Of a DNA stretch of 14,109 bases, positions 10,001 to 14,109 are shown one piece after another. The stretch's first letter is position 1; each line of letters starts with the position of its first letter. This DNA is from Ochromonadaceae sp. CCMP2298 (lineage: Eukaryota > Sar > Synurophyceae > Ochromonadales > Ochromonadaceae): assembly GCA_026770595.1 (NCBI GenBank), contig MU634237.1:1-14109 (forward strand), written 5' to 3'. Position numbers and translations under genes: made by a program. The notes under the pieces are model-generated. The model ran no database searches. It was not told the DNA's origin and saw only the letters and a list, made by a program, of their open reading frames with translations.

Positions 10001-13000
10001 GCGTCCACCGGCCCGTCGAATATGATCCACTTGCGGTTGTCCGATCCCTCGTTCTGCGCCACCACGCAGTCCCTTACCAGCTTGGGCACGATGCCGTCCT
10101 TCCACTCGTTGCTGAGGGGGTTGAACTCCCCGTACAGCTCTCCGGCAGTGATGGACTTGGGGTTGAGCACCAGCAAGTCGACCTGCTTGTAGAACCCGTC
10201 ACGGTCAGTCACCCCCTCCTCGTGCAACAGGCCCAGAGCAGAGGACAGCACTGTCACGTTGGCGGTCTTGCCTGAGCCTGACTCTCCCACCACCATCATC
10301 CCGTGTCTGACCAGCTGGGTCTCGTGCACCTGTATGACCTTGGTGATGAAGGAGGCCACTCGCTGCAGGTTCATGCTGTCCAGGGTGCGCTCGATGGCCA
10401 ACTGGGAAGGTAATTAGGGTTAAATAGAGGTGGGTTAAATACACATGTATAGTGTATAGAGGTGGGTTATATGGCTTTAGGGTTAGGGTGAAGGCAATTG
10501 GTGTAGTCTGGGGAGAGTAGCGGACGTACCTGCAGCTTCCCGTAGTCCACGAAGGGCACCTTGATTCCCGGGAACAGGTCTGAGAGGATGCCGCTGAACA
10601 GGGGCAGGTCCTGCTCCAGGAACTTGGGAACGTTGGAGTCCCTCATGGCCCTGATGAGCAGGATGTCTTCGTTGGTCTCGGGCTCCTTGCGCTTCAACTG
10701 ACCCGCCGCTACCAGCACGGACTGCGTTGGGGATTAAAAGACAATAGGAGAGGTAAGAAGACAATATAATAGGAGGGTGGGATTAAAAGACAATATGATA
10801 ATATGAGATGTATGATTAAAAGACATATATACATATGAGAGACTGTACCTTGACTGCGCGCATGCCGAAGTCGTAGTGCGCCTGCTTGGACAGCTGCTCG
10901 GACGAGAGTGCGTACAGCTGAGACATCTTGTTGGACAGGGGCAGGGCGTTGGCGAAGCCCTCTGCGAACAGCATGATCTCCGCGATCAGCCGGTAGTCAG
11001 GAACCATCATCGCCACTGGCCTGAACAACGACTTCAGATTGTCAGGAAGCTCTGTGCGGCCGGCGTACCCGGGGTTCATGGTGATGAAGACGCCGAAGGA
11101 GTAGTTGAGCGGGATCATCTGCCCCTCGAAGTCGAACTCCCGCACCCCCCGCACGATGGCCTGCTGTATGCACAGGATCTGCTGCGCGATGACGGACAGC
11201 ACCTCTATGTCGATGCGGTTGAACTCGTCGAAGCACGCCCAGGCCCCCTGCTGCGCCAGGCCCGAGAAGAATCTGCCCATTATTTTGTAGTCCAGGCCGT
11301 CTGAGCAGTTGAACACCACGCAGTACACAGCCAGCGCTTTCGCTAGATCCTTAGTCGTCTCCGTCTTGCCCGTACCCGCAGGACCGGCCGGCGCCCCCCC
11401 CAGGCGCATGTGCAGTGCCCCGGTGAGCGTCATGTAGCAGGTGTCAGTGAGGGGGGTGATGACGAGGCGGGGGCAGTTGCCTAGGTACTCGTAGCCGTAC
11501 CGGAAGGAGGCGTTGGTTTGGCGCACATACACGTCGTCCTGGGGGTGGGGGTTGGAGGTTGGAGGTTGGGGGTTGGGGGTTAGGGTGATGGGATAGGAGT
11601 TATGTTTAGGGTTTTAGGATGATAGAGTTATAGGGTTATAGAGTTATAGGGTGATAGGGTTTTAAGGTTATGTACCTCTTTTTCGTCCCAGTAGTATCGG
11701 AGCTGCTTGGTCCACTCGAACTCCGTGATGGACGTAACGGCCTTGGTGACCATGGCTCGGATCACGTCGCGAGCATGCACGTCGATCGTAAGCAATGCGC
11801 CTAGGGTATGGGTCAGGGTTATGGGTTAGAGTTATGGGTTATGGGAAAGATAGGGGTTAGGGTTATGGGTTAGGGTTAGGGTTGTGATTAAGGATTCTGG
11901 GTTACCTAGAGTCTGTCGCTGCTGCTTGTCCAGGGGCTTCCTCACAAGGTCCACCATCGCGTCGATCTGCCGCAGAGAGTAGTCCAGGAAGGCCCCCATG
12001 GCCTGGGGGTTGTGCTCCCTCCCCCCCCCCGCCTCCTCCCCGCCCCCCTCCATGTCCAGCAGCGCCTCTGATGTGTTGAAGGTCCACAGCACCTGGTCGA
12101 TGGCGATCACCACCTGCGCGGGGTACGTCCACAGCCAGTCCCTGTGTACAGTGTTGCGATGTGGTGTGTATAGTGTATAGTGTTATGATGTGTACAGTGT
12201 ATAGTGTATAGTGTTGTATATAGTATACATACTGTATAATGTATACAGTGTATGTACCTGCGGTTGATGGACTCTTCCTCAGTGGGGGGGTACTTGGTGT
12301 AGGCGGCCTTGCACATGTCGTACAGAGTCTGACGCATGCCTGAGAGGTAGAGAGGGTTAAGGGTTTTATAATCAGTAGAGGGGTAATCAGAGGGTTCATC
12401 AAAGGGGTTGATCGAAGTACACATACAAAGTACATATACTGATATACATACATGTACGTACCTGTTTCGAAGGCCAGCAGCCACACCTCCACCGCGCCCT
12501 CCGCCTTGACCGCTTCTGTCAGCGTAACCACCTCCCCCGACGGGTCGATGAAGCCCAGTATGTCGTGCGCGTGCCGCCCCTCCCCGAACTTGATCCGCTT
12601 TATGGCGTCGAAGCACTTGCCCATGTGCGGCTGCACCGCCTGCGGGTCTCTCGTCTGACTCATGATCTCCAGTAACTCGTCGTTGGAGAGGAAGTAGAAT
12701 CTGGGGAAGGCCATCCTCTTGGTCTCCAGGTACTCCTCCAGGCTCTTCTGGATCGACTCCAACGCCTCGTTGTTCATCACAAACGTCTCCAGTAAGGGCT
12801 GTCCGGACTCCAGGGGCAGCAGGGCCGTCAGCACCTTGGGATCTGCCTCTGTGCGTGTCATGATCTGCTTCCAGGCACGATCCACCACCAGAAACTTCTG
12901 CGACTCTGTAGGGATACATGGGGTATTATAAGAGGGGTACAAGGGGTATTATGAGGGGGGTATAAGGGGGGGGGGGAGGTTATTAGTGTCTACATGCTCT

Positions 13001-14095
13001 CCCAACGTCGAGAACATATGCTTCAAGACTTATCCAACTCTGGGGGATCCTACCTGCAGGCAGCTGTTTCTGAATGTCCTCTGCGCCGAATATGTTCTCC
13101 AGATACATCCACGTCTTCTGGCACACCAGCCACTCGTCCAGGGTTTCTGACAAGATGGCCAGCTTTTTCTCCCACTCATCCACGCGGTCCTGGATGCCTC
13201 TGATGTAACGGCTGCCCAGCATGGTCTGCAGGTGGAGGTGTGCACATTGGGGGGTTGGAGGGTTTAATGCACATCATGGTATAGAAGGAGGGGGTTTAAT
13301 ATAGTACATAATATAGTATGGGGGGGTTTAATAGGGCGTACCTGTAGGGTGACCTGGTTGTCCTCCAGTAGGGTGAAGATCTCCTCCAGCGAGCCCAGGA
13401 TGAACAGGCCGTGCTGGTCCCTGTGCGTCATCACGGTGAAGGCCTGCGTCTCCCAGCCGGTGCGGATCTTGTCCAGAGAGTCCTCCAGCTGGGCCTCGCC
13501 TGTGATTATTATATCGAAGACCGAATTAGATAAAGCAAAGTAGTAAAGGGGTTTTAGAAAAACAGTTGTATGTACGAGGTGAAATGGCCAGATTTGGCAC
13601 CAGGGGGGGATAAAAAGACGTATTTTGTGTGATTCTACAACACCTACACCTACCTGACGCCATGGCCGAGGTCTCCTGCACGGCGTCCTTGTGGCCCATG
13701 ATGCCCCCCGTGAGCAGGAAGGACAGGGAGAAGGGCATGTCGGGGTAGTAGTTCTCGCCGATAAGCTTGAACAGCCGCTCGAAGTGCCTGGGAGTGTGGT
13801 GGTGTTGTTTGCAAACACGTCAGTATAAGAGTACAATAGTACAGTTCAGGGTGTATAACAGTAGAAGAATATAAAAGTATGTATAACGTATAATAGCATA
13901 AGAGTATAAGAGTACAAGGGTGTTGGCATACCTGGGCTTCATGTTGGGGTTGCCCAGGTCCATAATGTTGGGCATCATGTTCTTGAAGTCGCTGATGGAG
14001 TCCCTGGGGGGGGGGGGGACGCGGCTGTTGAGTTTTTTGTGGAAGGCGAACGGGGGGGGGGGGTACGACTGCACCTCCTTGTCCACATCCTCCAC
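1432..14095 (-). CDS. DNAH6: Axonemal dynein heavy chain, inner-arm DNAH6-type, 22 exons, N-terminus off the right edge
   Basis: This is the force-generating subunit of a ciliary dynein. It hydrolyses ATP in a ring of six AAA modules and steps along doublet microtubules. I joined 22 exons across 21 GT-AG introns. All phases agree, and the sum is 9,630 nt (3,209 residues plus TAA at 1434-1432). Numbering from the first visible codon (14095), the P-loops are GPAGTGKT (AAA1, 557-564), GESGSGKT (AAA2, 838-845), AETGVGKS (AAA3, 1186-1193) and GVGGSGRQS (AAA4, about 1532-1540). A two-helix stalk with a microtubule-binding domain follows, then AAA5, AAA6 and a C-terminal domain ending [15 protein letters not shown]. 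Full-length relatives have about 4,100-4,600 residues, so the tail is missing here. Assignment to the DNAH6 group rests on remembered similarity ([42 protein letters not shown]-like end) and is less certain than the dynein call. No frameshift is needed anywhere. Confidence 0.96.
4025..4169 (-). repeat. Intron 21 with four tandem 12-bp units
   Basis: A GT-AG intron (CTAG|GTATGC ... CCGCAG|GTCC) splitting an Arg codon. Positions 4093-4140 are four copies of CATAGAGAGGAT / TATAGAGAGGAT. Because the unit is 12 bp it keeps the minus-strand frame open and mimics an N-terminal extension of exon 22. The remainder (GTATAGTGTATAGA, AGAGGGTTAG) is shared with intron 10. Confidence 0.85.
4170..5158 (-). 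other. Dynein exons 20-21: AAA5
   Basis: Exons are 5158-5048 (111 nt) and 4915-4170 (746 nt). The junction restores [17 protein letters not shown]5 hallmarks follow: [53 protein letters not shown] and [23 protein letters not shown]5 lacks a P-loop, as in all dyneins. The exon ends in [14 protein letters not shown] with a split Arg codon (AG|G) continuing as [16 protein letters not shown] in the last exon. Confidence 0.95.
4916..5047 (-). repeat. Intron 20: family-B repeat intron
   Basis: A GT-AG intron (CAG|GTACGT ... TGCGCAG|TTC) of 132 nt. Block 4943-4980 (AAAAGACAGGATTAGAGTAG, then GAGAATGCGATAAGAAGA) matches intron 17 at 5652-5689. The donor half is a run of GGCAGTAGTGG-type words. Confidence 0.8.
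5159..5321 (-). repeat. Intron 19: family-B repeat intron
   Basis: A GT-AG intron (AAG|GTACGT ... TCTTAG|GTG) of 163 nt. It contains GATAAGAAGACATGTATAGT followed by ATGGGAGAATAGGATAAAAA (5235-5279), shared with introns 17 and 20, and a donor side GACAGTAGTGACAGGAGAGT close to that of intron 20. The acceptor side is GA-rich on the + strand. Confidence 0.8.
5388..5543 (-). repeat. Intron 18: family-A introner-like sequence
   Basis: A GT-AG intron (CAG|GTACGT ... CTCAG|GCG). On the + strand it shares blocks with introns 5388, 9435 and 13500: GATTATTATATCG, CAGTTAGCGTATGT, TTCGAGGTGAAAAGACCA, ATTTGGCACCAGGGGGGG and ACAAAAAGACGAAAAAGACG, then ATTCGGACACGTAC at the donor. The coding strand carries CGCTAACTGG, a good branch-point match, about 45 nt before the acceptor. 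A 14-bp perfect palindrome AAAAGACGTCTTTT lies at 5497-5510. Confidence 0.85.
5619..5774 (-). repeat. Intron 17: family-B repeat intron
   Basis: A GT-AG intron (AAG|GTACAC ... CTCTAG|GTG). Block 5652-5689 (AAAAGACATGATTAGAGTGG, then GAGAATAGGATAAAAAGA) matches 4943-4980 in intron 20 with few changes and 5235-5279 in intron 19. Next to it are imperfect repeats of GGGATAGAGAGGTAGATT. The donor side reads GACAGCAGTGGCAGTGTGTAC, close to intron 20. Confidence 0.8.
5853..6038 (-). repeat. Intron 16: family-B repeat intron
   Basis: A GT-AG intron (AAG|GTACGT) of 186 nt. Near the acceptor it has purine-only tracts on the + strand (GGGGGGAAGAGAGGGGGGAA). It then has GATAAACAGACATGATTAGAG (in part) and GTAGGAGAATGAGAGAATGA, shared in order with introns 17, 19 and 20. 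A middle part (ACCAGATGAAAAG) also recalls family A. Confidence 0.75.
6039..6328 (-). other. Dynein exon 16: microtubule-binding domain at the stalk tip
   Basis: This single 290-nt exon starts two bases into a codon (G|AG = Glu after NNPP) and ends in phase 0. It contains the conserved tip-domain blocks [38 protein letters not shown] and [20 protein letters not shown], ending [13 protein letters not shown]. It is the part that contacts tubulin, and its length is usual for axonemal dyneins. Flanking introns are repeat-rich. Confidence 0.93.
6329..6482 (-). repeat. Intron 15: GGGGTTAAATACACA repeats
   Basis: A GT-AG intron (CCAG|GTACGT ... ATACAG|AG). On the + strand GGGGTTAAATACACAT, GGGGTTAAATACACAC and GGGGTTTAAATATACACAC recur about 40-60 nt apart. 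The same word (GGGTTAAATACACATG) is in intron 10 and a related one (GGGTTTAATGCACATC) in intron 3. The acceptor side (GATCGAGGGTTTAGAAGAAA) resembles part of family A. Confidence 0.75.
6483..7106 (-). other. Dynein exons 14-15: end of AAA4 and first stalk helix (CC1)
   Basis: Exons are 7106-7054 (53 nt) and 6925-6483 (443 nt). The junctions give [34 protein letters not shown], matching the family block [15 protein letters not shown]. From there a long charged helix with heptad-like spacing ([19 protein letters not shown], then [20 protein letters not shown]) forms the ascending coiled coil of the stalk. It ends near [21 protein letters not shown], where the microtubule-binding domain begins. 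Confidence 0.94.
6926..7229 (-). other. Introns 13 and 14 around the 53-nt exon 14
   Basis: Intron 13 is 7107-7229 (AAG|GTAAAT ... CTGCAG|ATG) and intron 14 is 6926-7053 (AG|GTACCC ... CCTTAG|G). Both are rich in GAGTGG, GTGAGT and GAGGTA words on the + strand, with no clear unit. Neither clearly matches families A or B. Confidence 0.7.
7230..9434 (-). other. Dynein exon 13: AAA3 and most of AAA4 in one 735-codon exon
   Basis: This is a 2,205-nt uninterrupted exon. It carries the AAA3 Walker A AETGVGKS (8849-8826) and Walker [16 protein letters not shown], then [22 protein letters not shown]4 follows with [19 protein letters not shown] (P-loop about 7811-7785), [22 protein letters not shown] and [20 protein letters not shown]. 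Both modules are thought to regulate the AAA1 motor through nucleotide binding. The AAA4 P-loop has Arg (AGG at 7793-7791) where a Lys is canonical; some axonemal dyneins share this. The exon is bounded by CTAG acceptor and AAG|GTAAAT donor. Confidence 0.96.
9435..9579 (-). repeat. Intron 12: family-A introner-like sequence
   Basis: A GT-AG intron (CAG|GTACGT ... CCTAG|GTG) of 145 nt. It shares CAGTTAGCGTATGTTCGAGG, GTGAAAAGACCAGATTTTGG, GATAAAAAGACGAAAAAGA and TTCGGACACC..GCACGTAC with the intron at 5388-5543. It also shares GTTTTAGAA with that at 13500-13653. The coding strand again has CGCTAACTG about 45 nt from the acceptor. The middle block is diverged (GGTCGGGAATCATGAT). Confidence 0.85.
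9709..9957 (-). repeat. Intron 11: minisatellite of 29-32 bp units
   Basis: Almost the whole 249-nt intron is eight tandem copies of a unit containing GGTAGGGTTATATTGT. The GGTAGGG cores start at 9727, 9759, 9791, 9822, 9851, 9883, 9912 and 9941, giving spacings of 32, 32, 31, 29, 32, 29 and 29. Long units carry TTGTCATATTAG and short ones TTGTTTTAG. In the transcript most short units present TATACTAAAAC, a branch-point-like word. Splice sites are outside the array (AAG|GTAACG and TATAG|ACC). It is the longest intron in the window. Confidence 0.92.
10402..10529 (-). repeat. Intron 10: GGGTTAAATA / GTGTATAGAGGTGGG repeats
   Basis: A GT-AG intron (CAG|GTACGT ... TCCCAG|TTG) of 128 nt. The + strand has AGGGTTAAATAGAGGTGGGT, TAAATACACATGTATAGTG and TATAGAGGTGGGTTATATGG in series, a near-tandem duplication. 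Its donor side GGGGAGAGTAGCGGACGTAC is close to those of introns 19 and 20. Confidence 0.7.
10722..10848 (-). repeat. Intron 9: ATTAAAAGACA repeats
   Basis: A GT-AG intron (AAG|GTACAG ... ACGCAG|TCC). The word GGATTAAAAGACAATA and close variants (GGTAAGAAGACAATATAATA, GGGATTAAAAGACAATATGA, TGATTAAAAGACATATA) recur four times in 127 nt. The AAAAGACA core links it to family B. Confidence 0.7.
11539..11675 (-). repeat. Intron 8: GGTTGGGGG and AGGGTTATAGAG repeats
   Basis: A GT-AG intron (GAG|GTACAT ... CCCCAG|GAC) of 137 nt. On the + strand it begins with GGGGGTTGGAGGTTGGAGG repeats and continues with GTTATAGGGTTATAGAGTTA, then TAGGGTGATAGGGTTTTA. It is fully low-complexity and loosely telomere-like. 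Confidence 0.75.
11801..11905 (-). repeat. Intron 7: telomere-like GGGTTA repeats
   Basis: This is the shortest intron (105 nt; CTAG|GTAACC ... CCCTAG|GC). The + strand is mostly GGGTTATGGGTTAGAGTTAT and, near 11856-11882, GGGGTTAGGGTTATGGGTTA followed by GGGTTAGGGTT. An interstitial TTAGGG-like run inside a gene is more likely a simple repeat than a telomere. Confidence 0.75.
12142..12257 (-). repeat. Intron 6: TGTATAGTGTATAGTGT repeats
   Basis: A GT-AG intron (CAG|GTACAT ... TACACAG|G) of 116 nt. It is built of TGTATAGTGTATAGTGTTAT-type words and ends in an alternating TATA/TACA segment (GTATATAGTATACATAC). It is purely low-complexity. Confidence 0.75.
12340..12461 (-). other. Intron 5
   Basis: A GT-AG intron of 122 nt (ACAG|GTACGT ... 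TCTCAG|GC). The acceptor half has AGGGTTAAGGGTTTTATAAT and GGGGTAATCAGAGGGTTCAT. The donor half is a TACATA-rich stretch (ACATATACTGATATACATAC). There is no close match to another intron. Confidence 0.7.
12906..13053 (-). repeat. Intron 4 with GGGGTATTAT repeats and long G-runs
   Basis: A GT-AG intron (GCAG|GTAGGA ... CTACAG|AG) of 148 nt. G-runs of 4, 4, 4, 6 and 10 lie at 12920, 12934, 12943, 12955 and 12966 with loops of 6-10 nt or less, embedded in GGGGTATTATAAGAG-type repeats. The + strand could form a G-quadruplex; the transcript carries the C-rich complement. The donor half is non-repetitive. Confidence 0.75.
13226..13341 (-). repeat. Intron 3: GGGGGTTTAAT repeats
   Basis: A GT-AG intron (CAG|GTACGC ... 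CTGCAG|ACC) of 116 nt. Three copies of GGGTTTAAT with G-rich lead-ins occur at about 13260, 13295 and 13323, with TATAG words between. It is related to the motif in introns 10 and 15. Confidence 0.65.
13500..13653 (-). repeat. Intron 2: family-A introner-like sequence
   Basis: A GT-AG intron (CAG|GTAGGT ... CACAG|GCG) of 154 nt. It shares GATTATTATATCG..GACCGA, ACGAGGTGAAA, CCAGATTTGGCACCAGGGG, GGGATAAAAAGACG and TTTTGTG..ATTCTA with the intron at 5388-5543. It is about 8 kb from that intron, in the linker-coding part of the same gene. The branch-point-like word is weaker here (CAACTG). Confidence 0.85.
13788..13931 (-). other. Intron 1 (first intron visible)
   Basis: A GT-AG intron of 144 nt (CCCAG|GTATGC ... 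CTCCCAG|G) splitting the Arg codon of the conserved KPRH motif. Its middle is a run of irregular AGTATAAGAGTACAATAGTA words (+ strand), low in C. Confidence 0.7.
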
Positions 14096-14109
14096 CTGGG
14101 GGGGGGGGG

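Larger units (their letters stand above)
9580..10721 (-). other. Dynein exons 10-12: AAA2
   Basis: Exons are 10721-10530, 10401-9958 and 9708-9580, all joined in phase 0. The segment links AAA1 ([23 protein letters not shown]) to AAA2. It has P-loop GESGSGKT (10287-10264), [39 protein letters not shown] and, after the minisatellite intron, [11 protein letters not shown] followed by [20 protein letters not shown]2 in dyneins binds nucleotide but is thought not to hydrolyse it. The FGE/GEFN and [10 protein letters not shown] blocks are among the most conserved in the family and fix both splice junctions. Confidence 0.95.
10849..12339 (-). other. Dynein exons 6-9: end of linker and AAA1, the main ATPase site
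   Basis: Exons are 12339-12258, 12141-11906, 11800-11676 and 11538-10849. The linker ends through [18 protein letters not shown] and [13 protein letters not shown]. The 690-nt exon holds AAA1: [20 protein letters not shown], Walker [15 protein letters not shown] (P-loop at 11385-11362), Walker [10 protein letters not shown] and the [18 protein letters not shown] sensor region. All residues expected of the catalytically active first AAA module are present, so this motor should hydrolyse ATP. A run of four glycine-containing codons ([11 protein letters not shown]) in exon 7 is a small low-complexity insertion next to a C-run. Confidence 0.95.
12462..14095 (-). other. Dynein exons 1-5: linker region
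   Basis: Exons are 14095-13932, 13787-13654, 13499-13342, 13225-13054 and 12905-12462. They encode the N-terminal linker, the mechanical lever that docks on the AAA ring. Diagnostic stretches include [72 protein letters not shown] and [16 protein letters not shown], all matching conserved dynein linker motifs. Several codons are split by introns and rebuild the expected residue (for example AG|G = Arg before HFERL). The first exon contains two long C-runs on the coding strand, each translating as four prolines. Its acceptor at 14097-14096 follows a C-run reaching the window edge. Confidence 0.93.

Noticed and set aside
11801-11905. True telomere or chromosome end
   Set aside because: The run is short, degenerate, inside a gene and flanked by coding exons on both sides.
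4004-14066. Dynein as a pseudogene because of many interruptions
   Set aside because: All interruptions are GT-AG introns with agreeing phases, and catalytic motifs are intact, so the gene looks functional.

Overview
The window is nuclear DNA from a eukaryote. A single-celled flagellated alga or protist is the best guess, but the sequence does not identify the lineage. Exons are GC-rich and use mostly G- or C-ending codons. They are interrupted by many short (105-249 nt), AT-richer, repeat-filled GT-AG introns. The main gene is an axonemal dynein heavy chain, so the organism should build motile cilia or flagella.

Layout: positions 2-730 (+) hold the 3' part of a gene of unknown function that is open at the left edge, with a degenerate Nudix-like motif. 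Positions 731-1431 are a convergent intergenic region with a hairpin just after the stop codon, an array of the 8-bp unit GGGATAAT, and about 400 bp without recognisable signals. Positions 1432-14095 (-) hold one very large gene. I resolved it into 22 exons and 21 introns that join in frame to 9,630 nt (3,209 codons plus stop). It starts within the linker of the motor and runs through AAA1-AAA4, the stalk with its microtubule-binding domain, AAA5, AAA6 and the C-terminal domain to a TAA at 1434-1432. Roughly the first thousand residues (tail) lie beyond the right edge. Motifs and spacing fit the single-headed inner-arm DNAH6-type group best, judged against remembered family sequence.

The most interesting layer is the introns. 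Three introns far apart in the gene (5388-5543, 9435-9579, 13500-13653) carry the same roughly 120-150 nt sequence. Four introns in the stalk region share a second sequence family. Several others share a GGGTTTAAT / GGTTAAATACACA motif, and one is almost wholly a 29-32 bp minisatellite. Most donors read GTAC rather than GTAA or GTGA. Together this looks like intron gain by copying (introner-like elements), with introns that are purine-rich on the + strand and so pyrimidine-rich in the transcript. The window ends inside a run of G, so the right edge may be an assembly break.
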